Positions 43,795-52,732 of a DNA stretch of 64,000 bases are shown here, piece by piece. A program made the translations under genes and the position numbers. A model generated the notes under the pieces. The model made no database searches. It saw nothing but the letters and a program-made list of their open reading frames with translations, and was not told where the DNA came from. How positions within the stretch are numbered: the first letter of the stretch is position 1; the number at the start of each line of letters is the position of its first letter. Source of the stretch: Gemmatimonas sp. Lineage in GTDB: Bacteria; Gemmatimonadota; Gemmatimonadetes; Gemmatimonadales; Gemmatimonadaceae. The stretch is taken from the NCBI GenBank assembly GCA_011390935.1, contig JAABRL010000023.1, positions 1-64,000 of the forward strand, given 5' to 3'.

Positions 43795-45084
43795 TCACTC
43801 CACGGCCCTTCCCCACCGCTCCGCCGCCCGCAACACCTCCGCGGCCTTCGGCTTCTGCACGAACCACACAATCCGCTCCGCCCCAGCCGCGTCCACCAGC
43901 GCGGCGCCAGCGCGCCCCACCGCCAGCCCGCGATACACCACCAGAATCAGGTGATCCAACCCCGCCGCCGCGACCTTGCGGGCCTTCGCCTCCAGGTACT
44001 CCGGCGTCCAGAAGCCCACCACCTCCACCAGCGCCTCACGCCCGTCGGTGTGACGCAGCGTGAAGTCCGGCAGCAGCAGTTCGTCGCCGGCGGGCACCGG
44101 GGTGGTCTCGCGCGACAGCGTCCACGCACCGCCCGCCGCCTTGATGCGCGCGCGCAGCTCCGCGTCGAGTGATCGCTCCCACCGGGAGTCGAAGCCTGTG
44201 CGCACGGCCCGCTGTCCCACGGGGGCGCGTGCCTTCACATCACGTGTGCTCGCACCGCCAGCCGTCGCTTTCTGGGCCTTCGTCCCACGCTTCGCCCCCG
44301 AACTCCCGCGCACGGCGAAGCGCACCGTCTCCTCCCCATGCCGCAACTCCGCCTCCAGCCGCCACCCCGGCGCGCGCGCCAACGCCGGCACCACACGCGC
44401 GAGTCGCGCCCCGTAGCGCTGCGGTCGGGAGACGAATGCCGCTGCGGGACCCGTGAGCTCGAGACGATACCCGTTGCCCACACGCGTGAGGGTGTGCATC
44501 ACACGCGCTACCTTCACGGCGCGAAAGATTCCGCGCCAGCCGCCGCGTGCCGTCACGCGGACCCGTTCGGCGTCGAGCAATACTGCGCGGGCGAGTTCGA
44601 GATTGTAGCGCGCGAGCAATGCGCGTCCGGTGAACGAGGGCGCCTTCACCAGCAGACGCGCGCCAGGAGCATCGGCGTACAGCAGACGCTGCACGTCGTG
44701 CACGGACAGTCCGAGCTGCTGCGCCGCATCCTCGTACGGGAGCTGATCATCACCAGGCACCGGCGGCCATCGCAGACTGCGCGCCGCGAACACGGCCTCA
44801 CGCACCGCGGCCGCACGCTCGGCACCGGGCGGTGCCTGAAAGACGCACGCATCGAGCAACGCTTTGCTGATGCCGGCCAACCGGCTCACGTCGCGCACTC
44901 GCCGCTCCTGACGACGCAGCGCCTCCGTGACGGTAGATCGCGGCGCGCCCTGCAGGCGTCGCACAAGGCGACAGAGCCGGTCCATGAACGCGACGACGCG
45001 AGGATTGTCCGCGCCGAGAAACTCCACGCGCACGCGTCCGCGCTCCACGCGCATGAACGGCGCGACGTGCGTCCGCGTGAGCAC
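43795..45084 (-). CDS. DUF790/Bax1-like nuclease
   Basis: A 429-residue DUF790 protein. In archaea this family (Bax1) is the nuclease partner of the XPB helicase in excision repair. The C-terminal domain is PD-(D/E)xK-like: FDSRWERSLDAELRARI, then LLLPDFTLRHTDGREALVEVVGFWTPEYLEAKARKV. The central part has an insertion rich in Gly, Ser and Lys. GTG 45084 shares one base with the stop of the XPB-like gene (TAGTG), so the two are coupled, which strongly supports a helicase-nuclease pair. Confidence 0.87.
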   Translation of the reverse strand: MLTRTHVAPFMRVERGRVRVEFLGADNPRVVAFMDRLCRLVRRLQGAPRSTVTEALRRQERRVRDVSRLAGISKALLDACVFQAPPGAERAAAVREAVFAARSLRWPPVPGDDQLPYEDAAQQLGLSVHDVQRLLYADAPGARLLVKAPSFTGRALLARYNLELARAVLLDAERVRVTARGGWRGIFRAVKVARVMHTLTRVGNGYRLELTGPAAAFVSRPQRYGARLARVVPALARAPGWRLEAELRHGEETVRFAVRGSSGAKRGTKAQKATAGGASTRDVKARAPVGQRAVRTGFDSRWERSLDAELRARIKAAGGAWTLSRETTPVPAGDELLLPDFTLRHTDGREALVEVVGFWTPEYLEAKARKVAAAGLDHLILVVYRGLAVGRAGAALVDAAGAERIVWFVQKPKAAEVLRAAERWGRAVE

Positions 45085-46517
45085 TACCAGCCCCAGCCGA
45101 GTTGGTCCGACCGCTCTGCAACGCGCCGCACGCCCGTGCCTCGTTTCTGCGACGCAAAGAACTCGTACGTGCCGGCGGCCACGATTTCGTAGAGCGTGGC
45201 CACCGAGTCGCCCTGACGGCGCAGCAGACGGCCGAGGCGCTGAGCATGCTGCCGTGCGCCACCGCGTGTGGAGTCACCGAGCACGATGCCCAGCTTGGCG
45301 CTCGGCACGTCCCACCCTTCGTCGAGTACGCGCACGCTGGCGACCGCGCGCACGTCGCCGCGCGACATGGCCCCGAGCAGTGCATGCCGCTCCGACGCGG
45401 GTGTGGACGCGGTGATGATCGGGATCGCGAGCGCGCGCGAGACGCTGAGCGCCGCATCGGTGCCACCGCAGAAGATGATGGCCTGTTCCGCCGAGTGCGC
45501 GCCAAGGATGCGTCGAGTTTCGTCGAGTTTCCCGTCAGCCATGCGCACGAGGCGTTCACGTTCGTGAAACGCACGCAATGCCCGACGTACGGCGGGATCA
45601 CGACGCGCGGATGCGGCGAACATGCGCCACGCATCGGCTGGGGTCGCGGCGTGCTGCTGAAAGCGCGCAATCTGCGTGTCGTACAACGCTGACAATCGCG
45701 TGTACTGCGCCTCTTCGTTCGCCGTCAGGCGCACCCATCGGCGTTCGGTGGCGAAGCTCGCAAGTTCGCCGTCGGTCATCTCGCCGATGGTGCGCCGGTA
45801 CACCACCGCGCCCACGAGTCGTCGGAGCTCCGTGTCGCGCGCTTCAGGATAGGTGGCGGTGAGGCCAAGCCGGAACGGTGCGGGAGCAATGCGCAGGTGA
45901 TCATGCCACGCGCGGGCCTCGCCATCGACGGTGTCGGCGAGGTGATGCACCTCGTCGAGCACGAGCAGGTCGAACTCGGCGCCCCAGCGTTCGAGCAGCG
46001 GAAAGGCGGAGTGGTAGGTGGTGACGGTGATGGGCCGAATGTCCTTCTCGTCGCCGTACCACGCGCCGACGCGCTCAGCACCGAACGCGTCGGCGAGCTG
46101 GGCGAACCACTGGGCCAGGAGCGCGCGCGTGGGCGCGATGATACAAGCGCGGCGTCCGACGTTGTGCATCGCGAGCAGCGCCACGAGCGTTTTGCCGGCG
46201 CCGGTGGGCAACACCACGGTGCCGCGCCGCCCGGCGGCATGCCACCGCGCGACGGCCTCCTGCTGATAGTCACGCGGCGAACGCGGGTCGAGCAGCGCGG
46301 CGTCGAGGGAGGCCGCCGGGGTGTCGTCCTCGACGATGCCACGCGCCGCCGCCCACGCGCGCAGTTCCGGGTAGCGGTGGCCCGGTGCTACCAGGGCATC
46401 AAGGCGCGCGTCGGGCACGAGCCACGGGGGCGCCTGATCGGCCGCGACCCCGCGCACGATGGCGAGACCGAGGCGCCAGGAGAGACGTGGGGTGGGGGAC
46501 GCAGGCGACGGGGGCAC
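45084..46517 (-). CDS. XPB-like superfamily 2 DNA helicase
   Basis: A 477-residue SF2 helicase. It has RSPRDYQQEAVARW (Q-like motif), GTVVLPTGAGKTLVAL (Walker A, ~residue 105), APTRALLAQWFAQL, LLVLDEVHHLADT (DEVH, ~residue 188), RLGLTATYPEARD and, in the second lobe, VRVLDEGWDVPSAKLGIVLGDSTRGGARQHAQRLGRLLR. The size, a short N-terminal domain and the adjacent DUF790 gene fit the archaeal/bacterial XPB type, which opens DNA around lesions. The start is GTG 46517. No conventional promoter is seen. Confidence 0.9.
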   Translation of the reverse strand: MPPSPASPTPRLSWRLGLAIVRGVAADQAPPWLVPDARLDALVAPGHRYPELRAWAAARGIVEDDTPAASLDAALLDPRSPRDYQQEAVARWHAAGRRGTVVLPTGAGKTLVALLAMHNVGRRACIIAPTRALLAQWFAQLADAFGAERVGAWYGDEKDIRPITVTTYHSAFPLLERWGAEFDLLVLDEVHHLADTVDGEARAWHDHLRIAPAPFRLGLTATYPEARDTELRRLVGAVVYRRTIGEMTDGELASFATERRWVRLTANEEAQYTRLSALYDTQIARFQQHAATPADAWRMFAASARRDPAVRRALRAFHERERLVRMADGKLDETRRILGAHSAEQAIIFCGGTDAALSVSRALAIPIITASTPASERHALLGAMSRGDVRAVASVRVLDEGWDVPSAKLGIVLGDSTRGGARQHAQRLGRLLRRQGDSVATLYEIVAAGTYEFFASQKRGTGVRRVAERSDQLGWGW

Positions 46518-46650
46518 ACCGCAAGCTCGGTAGTGCGGGCGTCCGAGGCAATCGCTCGATAGACCTCTCGCGGCTGGAAAGCGTCACGCCACGCGTGTCA
46601 TCTTCAGGGGAGCAACACGTGACTCCCGGCCGATCAACCCCATCCTCTCC

Positions 46651-47196
46651 GTGACGCTCCGCCTCGCCACCTCCGCCGACATCCCCGCGCTGCAGGCGCT
46701 CATCACCACCTCGGCGCGTGGGCTGAGCACCACCGTCTACACGCCCGAACAGATCGACGCTGCGATCACGCACGTGTTCGGTGTCGACACGCAGCTCATT
46801 GCCGACGGCACCTACTTCGTGATCGACGGCGATGACGGATCGGCCCCCGCGCCGATCGCCGTCGGTGGCTGGAGCGCACGTCGCACGCTGTTCGGCGGAG
46901 ACCAGATGAAGACCGACACGGACCCGCGCCTCGACCCGGCCACCGAACCGGCGCGCATTCGCGCCTTCTTCGTGCACCCGCAGTGGGCGCGTCGTGGTCT
47001 CGCGCGCCAGCTCTACGCAACGTGCGAGCGGGCGGCACGGGACGCGGGCTTTCGCGCGTTCGAGCTCATGGCCACGAAACCGGGCGAACCGCTGTACGCA
47101 GCGCTCGGGTTCGCCGCGCTGGAACCGGTGACGGTCACACTGCCGGGAGGTGTGGTCGTACCGTTCACTCGCATGGGGCGCGTAATCGACATGTGA
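46651..47196 (+). CDS. GNAT family N-acetyltransferase
   Basis: A 181-residue acetyltransferase starting at GTG 46651. The GNAT fold is clear: LRLATSADIPALQALITTSARGL at the N-terminus, ARIRAFFVHPQWARRGLARQLYATCERAARDAGF (acetyl-CoA pyrophosphate loop, Q/RxxGxG/A type) near residue 100-130, and LYAALGFAALEPV. The substrate is unknown. It lies divergent from the XPB-Bax1 operon and 144 bases before the ECF sigma gene. Confidence 0.9.
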   Translation: MTLRLATSADIPALQALITTSARGLSTTVYTPEQIDAAITHVFGVDTQLIADGTYFVIDGDDGSAPAPIAVGGWSARRTLFGGDQMKTDTDPRLDPATEPARIRAFFVHPQWARRGLARQLYATCERAARDAGFRAFELMATKPGEPLYAALGFAALEPVTVTLPGGVVVPFTRMGRVIDM

Positions 47197-47340
47197 CAGT
47201 CGTTGGAGAGCGGCTGCGGTCATCATGGCTTGCCACCATCGTCCGCAGCGTGCACGATTCCCGAGTCCGTCGCGCCCCCTCCCTCTGCCACGCCCTCTGT
47301 GTGTTGCCCTGACGAACCCTCGCCAACACCAGACCAGGAC

Positions 47341-47883
47341 GTGACTCAGCTGCTGCAAGCGCTCGCCGACGGCGTGGACGGGGCGTCGGACGCGTTGGCG
47401 CCCATCATTTACGACGAGCTGCATCGGCTGGCCACGGCCCTCATGCGGCGCGAGCGCGATGGGCATACGCTGCAACCCACCGCGTTGGTGCACGACGCCT
47501 ACCTGCGACTGGCGGGGCAGCGTGGCATGGAATGGCAGGGGCGCTCGCACTTTTTCGGGGTCGCCGCGCAAGCCATGCGACGAATTCTCGTGGATCACGC
47601 GCGACGCCGCGACGCAGCCAAGCGCGACGGCGGCCACCGCGTCACGTTCGACGACGCCCTGCTTGCCGATGGCGGTCGGCCGCTGGAGCTGATTGCGCTC
47701 GATGATGCGATGCAGCGGCTCGCGGTACTGCACGCGCGATCGGCGCAGGTGGTGGAGTTGCGCTTCTTCGGCGGGCTCGAGATCGACGAAGCCGCCACGG
47801 TACTCGGCATCGGTCGCGCGACAGCGGTGCGCGACTGGACGTTCGCGCGCGCCTTTCTGCAGCGCGAACTCGACGCCGGTTGA
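47341..47883 (+). CDS. kinase-associated ECF sigma factor (TIGR02999-like)
   Basis: A 180-residue sigma factor of the group found next to Ser/Thr kinases rather than anti-sigma factors. Its N-terminus VTQLLQALADGVDGASDALAPIIYDELHRLATALMRRE and FFGVAAQAMRRILVDHARRRDAAKRDGG are characteristic. The region 2.2 motif that is DAED in ordinary ECFs reads HTLQPTALVHDAYLRL here, without the acidic cluster. Region 4 has EIDEAATVLGIGRATAVRDWTFARAFL. GTG 47341 follows a CCAGGA element. The kinase gene starts 12 bases downstream. Confidence 0.88.
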   Translation: MTQLLQALADGVDGASDALAPIIYDELHRLATALMRRERDGHTLQPTALVHDAYLRLAGQRGMEWQGRSHFFGVAAQAMRRILVDHARRRDAAKRDGGHRVTFDDALLADGGRPLELIALDDAMQRLAVLHARSAQVVELRFFGGLEIDEAATVLGIGRATAVRDWTFARAFLQRELDAG

Positions 47884-47895
47884 GCGACCACACGC

Positions 47896-50436
47896 ATGCG
47901 TGACCGCTCCCATCCTTCGGATGCGTTCGCGCGGGTTCGCGCGCTCTTCGATGCGGCGCTCGAGCATCCCGAAGCCGAGCGCACACGTTTCCTCGCGGAT
48001 GCGTGCGGTGATGACGCGGCGTTGTACGACGAGGTATCGAGCCTGCTCGCTGCGCTCGAACGTCACGTGCGCAGTGGTGACGCTTCGGTGCCATCGGTGG
48101 TGGCCGAACAGGTCGCCGCCCTCGTGGTGGACCGAGCGTCCCTGATCGGCACGCGCATCGGTGCGTACGAACTGGTGCGCCTGATCGGAGAAGGGGGCAT
48201 GGGTGCGGTGTTCGAAGGCGTGCGCGCCGACGACCAGTACCGTAAACGCGTGGCGCTCAAGTTTCTGCGGCGAGGCGTCGAAGGCGACCTCGCCATTCGG
48301 CGTTTCAAGTACGAGCGGCAGATTCTCGCCAACCTCGGCCACGCGAACATCGCGGCGCTGCTCGACGGTGGCGTCACGGAGGACGGGCAGCCGTACATCG
48401 TGATGGAGTACGTGGACGGTACGCCCATCACGCACTATGCCGACACTCGATCGCTCGACGTGCCGGCGCGCGTCGCGCTGCTGCTGCAGGTGTGTGCGGC
48501 CGTACAGCATGCGCACGCGAACCTTGTGGTGCATCGCGATCTCAAGCCTGGCAACATCCTCGTGAGCGAAGCCGGGCAGGTGAAGCTGCTGGACTTCGGG
48601 ATCGCCCGTCTGCTGCGCGAATCGGAGGGCGCCGATCAGTTGCCGCCCACGATCGGCGGCACCCACGCGCTCACCCCCGAGTACGCGAGCCCGGAGCAGC
48701 TGCGCGGGTTGCCGATGGGCACGCCGTCCGATGTGTATTCACTCGGCGTTGTAGCGTTCGAGCTGCTCGTCGGACGACGCCCGTTCGATCTGCGCGATCG
48801 TCTGCTCGTGGAAGTGCAGGAGATCGTCTGTTCGCAACCAGCGCCGGCGCCATCGTCGCTGGTGGACGTCTCGTCGGATGGCGGCACACGCCGCCGCCGA
48901 CAACTGCAAGGCGACCTCGACGCGATACTCCTGCAGGCGCTGCGCAAGGAACCGGAACGTCGCTACACCGCCGTCGCGCAGCTCGCGGACGACTTGCAGC
49001 GGGTACTCGACGGAGCCCCCGTGGCCGCGCGGCGCGACGCGCTGACGTATCGCGTGGGCAAGTTCCTGCGCCGCCGTCGGTTCGAAGTCGCAGCGCTCAG
49101 CGTGGTGTTTCTGTCCCTGCTCGGCGGCATCGTGAGTACGAGTCGCGCCGCGGCGCGCGCCGAGCGCGATCAGCGTGTGGCGGAGGAGGCCAACCGATTC
49201 CTGTCCACGATGCTGGCTGCAGCGGACCCTGGCTATCAGGGGCAGGACGTCACGCTGCGTGACGTACTCGCGCAAGCGGCGCAGGATGTGGAATCGGAGG
49301 CGTTGTCACCGGAGGTGGAAGCGCAGGTGCGTCACACGCTCGGCCAGACCTACTACGAGCTCGGACTCTACGACTCGGCCACAGTGCACGTGGAGCGGGC
49401 GGCCGAACTGCGCGAACGCGTCTACGGCGAAATCGATATGCGCACAAGCATGTCGCTCTCGTATCTGGCGGCGCTCGCCGAGCAGCGCGCGGAGTGGGCG
49501 CGCGCCGAATCGATCACCACACGCGTACTGCGCATCCAGCAATCGCTGCGACCGGTTGACGAAGGGGAGCTCGCCACGGCGTATGACAACGCGGCGCGCT
49601 ACGTGTTCAATCTCGGGCGACTCGATAGCGCACTGGCGTTGCAGCGCATCGGTCTCGTGCACCGACGCCGCGCCACCGATTCGGCGTCACTCGACGCGCT
49701 GCCATACACGTTGATCAACATGGCCGTGTCGTACATGAATCGCGACGAGCATGTGGAGGCGCAGCGTCTGGCGATCGAGGCGCTGGCGGCAGAAGCGCGG
49801 GTGCACGGCACGGAATCGGTCATGTACGGTTCGATCCTTCGCCTCTATTCGCAGATCTACGATGGTCTCGGCTTTCCGGACTCGGCCGATGCAACGATCA
49901 AGGCGTCCGTCGACGTGCTCGAACGTACGGTCGGCACGGACCACCCGGACTACCTGCGGGCCCTCGGCGTGTACGCACAGCATCGCGTTGACGCGAAGGA
50001 CTGGGTGACCGCGGAGCGGGTGGCGCGCGAGGTGGTGGACGCGATCGGGACGCATCTGCCAGAGGGCAACCTGTATGCGGCGGCCTCGCTGCAGAATCTC
50101 GGCCTTGCACGCGCCGCGCAGGGGCACGTGGCCGAAGGTGACGACTGGCTGTCGCGCGCCCTCGCGCTGCGGCGCCAGGTGCTGCCCGCGCAACATTGGC
50201 TGATCGCCGTGAGCGAGAGCGTGCTCGGGCATCACTACGCGATGACCGACCGCCTCGCACGGGGCGAGCCACTGATGCGCACCGCGATTGCGTCGCTGAC
50301 GGAGGTGCGGGGCGAGACCGCCCCCCCGACACGCGCCGCAGCGGCGCGGCTCGCCGAGGCACTCGAGCGCCATGGGCAGGCAGACGAAGCGGCGCGGTGG
50401 CGGATTCGTGCCGCCGAGGATTCGACCCCCCGCTAG
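47896..50436 (+). CDS. transmembrane Ser/Thr kinase with TPR-type sensor
   Basis: An 846-residue protein. An N-terminal ~85-residue helical region precedes the kinase domain (residues ~90-370): GEGGMGAVFEGVR, KRVALKFLRRG, VVHRDLKPGNIL (~residue 213), LLDFGIARLL and TPEYASPEQLRG, all intact. A transmembrane helix (~residues 397-415, ALSVVFLSLLGGIVST) leads to an exported region of TPR-like helices (residues ~420-830). Such proteins pair with the preceding type of sigma factor, and the kinase is the likely activator of that sigma factor. Confidence 0.92.
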   Translation: MRDRSHPSDAFARVRALFDAALEHPEAERTRFLADACGDDAALYDEVSSLLAALERHVRSGDASVPSVVAEQVAALVVDRASLIGTRIGAYELVRLIGEGGMGAVFEGVRADDQYRKRVALKFLRRGVEGDLAIRRFKYERQILANLGHANIAALLDGGVTEDGQPYIVMEYVDGTPITHYADTRSLDVPARVALLLQVCAAVQHAHANLVVHRDLKPGNILVSEAGQVKLLDFGIARLLRESEGADQLPPTIGGTHALTPEYASPEQLRGLPMGTPSDVYSLGVVAFELLVGRRPFDLRDRLLVEVQEIVCSQPAPAPSSLVDVSSDGGTRRRRQLQGDLDAILLQALRKEPERRYTAVAQLADDLQRVLDGAPVAARRDALTYRVGKFLRRRRFEVAALSVVFLSLLGGIVSTSRAAARAERDQRVAEEANRFLSTMLAAADPGYQGQDVTLRDVLAQAAQDVESEALSPEVEAQVRHTLGQTYYELGLYDSATVHVERAAELRERVYGEIDMRTSMSLSYLAALAEQRAEWARAESITTRVLRIQQSLRPVDEGELATAYDNAARYVFNLGRLDSALALQRIGLVHRRRATDSASLDALPYTLINMAVSYMNRDEHVEAQRLAIEALAAEARVHGTESVMYGSILRLYSQIYDGLGFPDSADATIKASVDVLERTVGTDHPDYLRALGVYAQHRVDAKDWVTAERVAREVVDAIGTHLPEGNLYAAASLQNLGLARAAQGHVAEGDDWLSRALALRRQVLPAQHWLIAVSESVLGHHYAMTDRLARGEPLMRTAIASLTEVRGETAPPTRAAAARLAEALERHGQADEAARWRIRAAEDSTPR

Positions 50437-50543
50437 CGACGGGCGCTGCGCGGTGAGCCGTGGCGGACGTGGGTTGCGCATGTGGGGCAAGGTGCCACGA
50501 GTCCCGCGGTGCCGACACGCGCACCCGCCGAGGTGGTGGACCG

Positions 50544-50885
50544 ATGGACCGAGTTCTGCTGCGTCACCTGTCGGGTGCGCGCGCGCCGGACGCATTTGCA
50601 CTCGAGACCTTCGTTGCGATCACGCTGGGACGTGACCCGGAGGCCAGCGTGCGATTCGACTTCATCACCGATGGCCTGGTGAGTCGCGAACACGCGCGGA
50701 TCGTTCGGATCGGTACGAGCGGTCATCGGTTTGCGCTGCAGGATCTGAATGCGCGCAACGGCACCTTCCTGAATCGTCGACGCGTAGCGGATGCGATGCC
50801 GTTGCACGCGGGCGATGTCGTGCAGCTCGGGGCAGGCGGACCGGCACTCGAGTTCAACCTCTGCTCGGCATCGGAATCGGCGTGA
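50544..50885 (+). CDS. FHA-domain protein
   Basis: A 113-residue protein, almost entirely one forkhead-associated domain: VAITLGRDPEASVRFD, LVSREHARIVR, LQDLNARNGTFLNRRRV and LHAGDVVQLG carry the phosphothreonine-binding Gly-Arg, Ser-x-x-His and Asn-Gly residues. It would read out phosphorylation by the preceding kinase. ATG 50544 is preceded by AGGTGG. The frame extends upstream but loses protein character. It overlaps the PP2C-like gene by 4 bases (GTGA). Confidence 0.92.
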   Translation: MDRVLLRHLSGARAPDAFALETFVAITLGRDPEASVRFDFITDGLVSREHARIVRIGTSGHRFALQDLNARNGTFLNRRRVADAMPLHAGDVVQLGAGGPALEFNLCSASESA

Positions 50886-51652
50886 GTCGGGTCGGCCGAT
50901 TCACCGGCGTCACCCAGTCGACCTGTGCTACTGATCACGGGTACGCGAGTGCGGTGCATTCGACGCATGGACGTGTCGTGCACCCCGCGACGGAGAACGC
51001 GCTGACCGCGCATGGCGTGCTGGCCGTCGTGTGTGACGATTCAAGTCGACAGGGTACGGGTGTGGCCAGCGCGCGACTGGCGGCAGAGGTCGTGGTCCAG
51101 CGCTACGCACGGATCATCGATCGCAACGATCCTCACGATGCGCTGCACGATGCGGCGCAGTCGGCGAATCGATCAGTGCACGCCCTCGCGCGTCGGGGCG
51201 GCGTGGGCGCCACGACGTTCACCACCTGTACGGCGCTCGCGATACGTGGTGGTGCGGCCTACTGCGCGCACGTGGGTGACTCGCGTGTCTATCTGGCGCG
51301 ACGCGGCGTGCTGTACCTCATGACCGAAGATCACACGGCGGCCATGGCGCTGGTGCACGCCGGTGCGCTGACGGTTCGTGATGCGCGCTGGCACGAGGAC
51401 CGACGCGTGCTCACTCGCGCGCTCGGTCTCCAAGGGATCGTGGATGTCGCGAGTTGGCCGGCGGCATTTCTGCTGCACCCCGGCGATCGATTCCTGCTGT
51501 GCACGCGGAGCGTGCACGAAGCGGTCCCGGAATCGGTGTTGCAGCACGCGCTGGGCTCGCTCGCACCTTCGGCAGTCGGCGCCGCACTGATCACCGCCGC
51601 GCGAGCCTTCGGAGCAGGCGAATCGCTCACCCTCGCTATTGTGGCGCACTGA
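50882..51652 (+). CDS. degenerate PP2C-like phosphatase (probable pseudophosphatase)
   Basis: A 256-residue PP2C (PPM) fold protein coupled to the FHA gene. Fold landmarks are present: CAHVGDSRVYLARRGVLYLMTEDHT and HEDRRVLTRALG. Compared with bacterial PP2Cs such as PstP, the metal-binding sites are altered: the NED motif reads TEN, DGMGG reads DDSSRQG, the LLCSDGL motif reads LLCTRSV (Asp lost) and the final DN reads ES. It is therefore probably catalytically weak or dead, acting as a phospho-protein binder or decoy for the kinase-sigma system. Confidence 0.82.
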   Translation: MSRVGRFTGVTQSTCATDHGYASAVHSTHGRVVHPATENALTAHGVLAVVCDDSSRQGTGVASARLAAEVVVQRYARIIDRNDPHDALHDAAQSANRSVHALARRGGVGATTFTTCTALAIRGGAAYCAHVGDSRVYLARRGVLYLMTEDHTAAMALVHAGALTVRDARWHEDRRVLTRALGLQGIVDVASWPAAFLLHPGDRFLLCTRSVHEAVPESVLQHALGSLAPSAVGAALITAARAFGAGESLTLAIVAH

Positions 51653-51821
51653 TTGCGCGATGGTGTTTTGACATGCAAGTTCGTCACGCTGGGCGACCCA
51701 CTTCGCTGGGCGGTGTCCAGTGCGACGCAGGAACCACAGGCGGCAGACGCTGGCTGCGCCGGGTGAGCTCCGTCATCCGCGTGGGCGGCGAGACACCGTC
51801 TCATCTCTCAGGAAGTGTCCG

Positions 51822-52706
51822 ATGACCCGCTTTGCGCTTCCCCTCGGCAGCAGTCGCCTGCCCGCTACTCGCGTGGCGACCGTCCTGACGCTCACGTTGC
51901 TCGGTGTGGCCTGCGCCGGTGATCCGCCCGCGACCGACGATGCGGGTGCGCCACCGAGTTCCACGTCGCCCACGGTCGTCTCAGTGTCGGCCGGCGACTT
52001 TTTCTATACCATGGCCGATACGATCGCCGCCGGCGCGGTCACGCTGGAGCTCGCCACCACCGGCGAGGAGCTGCACCACCTGCAGCTGGTTCGGTTGGCC
52101 GATGGCAAGACGGCTGAGGACCTGTTCCGGGAGATGCAGGGGGAGATGCCACCGGCGTGGGCGGAGCTGGTGGGTGGCCCGAACGCGCCTATTCCGAACG
52201 CGACCACGTCGCGGGTGACGCTCGACCTGAGCGCCGGCACCTATGTCGCGCTGTGCGTGATTCCGTCACCGGACGGCGTACCGCACGTGGCCAAGGGCAT
52301 GAGCAAGACGGTGGTGGTGACGCCGGGCGCGGCCGGCGCCGCGCTGCCCATGCCGACGGTGAGAATGTCGCTCGTGGACTACGACTTCGTGATGGACACG
52401 CCCCTCACGGCGGGCTCGCACGTGATTGAGGTGAGCACGGCGACCGGCCAGCCGCACGAGGTGGTGATCGCGAAGCTCGCCCCGGGTGCCACGGCGATGC
52501 AGATGGTGGAGTGGGTGGAAAAGATGGACGGCCCACCGCCGGGTGCCCCCATGGGCGGCACGGTGGGGCTGAGCCAGGGGCTCACGAACTACGTGCACGT
52601 GGACCTCGAGCCGGGTGAATATGCCCTGCTGTGCTTCCTGCCCGACGCGAAGGACGGCAAGCCGCACGTGCTGCACGGCATGATGAAGCAGATCACGGTG
52701 ATGTAA
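51822..52706 (+). CDS. lipoprotein with two cupredoxin-like repeats
   Basis: A 294-residue lipoprotein (LTLLGVACAGD, Cys ~27). The mature part is two homologous domains (~residues 45-165 and 170-294). Each has an early histidine (GEELHHLQLV; TGQPHEVVIA) and a late motif Cys-x9/10-His-x4-Met (LCVIPSPDGVPHVAKGM; LCFLPDAKDGKPHVLHGM), the ligand set of type-1 copper sites, though with a longer Cys-His loop than plastocyanin or azurin. A periplasmic electron-transfer or copper-binding role is inferred. AGGAAG precedes ATG 51822. A strong hairpin follows. Confidence 0.75.
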   Translation: MTRFALPLGSSRLPATRVATVLTLTLLGVACAGDPPATDDAGAPPSSTSPTVVSVSAGDFFYTMADTIAAGAVTLELATTGEELHHLQLVRLADGKTAEDLFREMQGEMPPAWAELVGGPNAPIPNATTSRVTLDLSAGTYVALCVIPSPDGVPHVAKGMSKTVVVTPGAAGAALPMPTVRMSLVDYDFVMDTPLTAGSHVIEVSTATGQPHEVVIAKLAPGATAMQMVEWVEKMDGPPPGAPMGGTVGLSQGLTNYVHVDLEPGEYALLCFLPDAKDGKPHVLHGMMKQITVM

Positions 52707-52732
52707 TCACGCCGCGCGACAGGAGGAGACGT

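Noticed and set aside
51668-51673. TTGACA upstream of the cupredoxin-like gene
   Set aside because: The -10 position 17 bases downstream is GGGCGA, so no promoter is supported.
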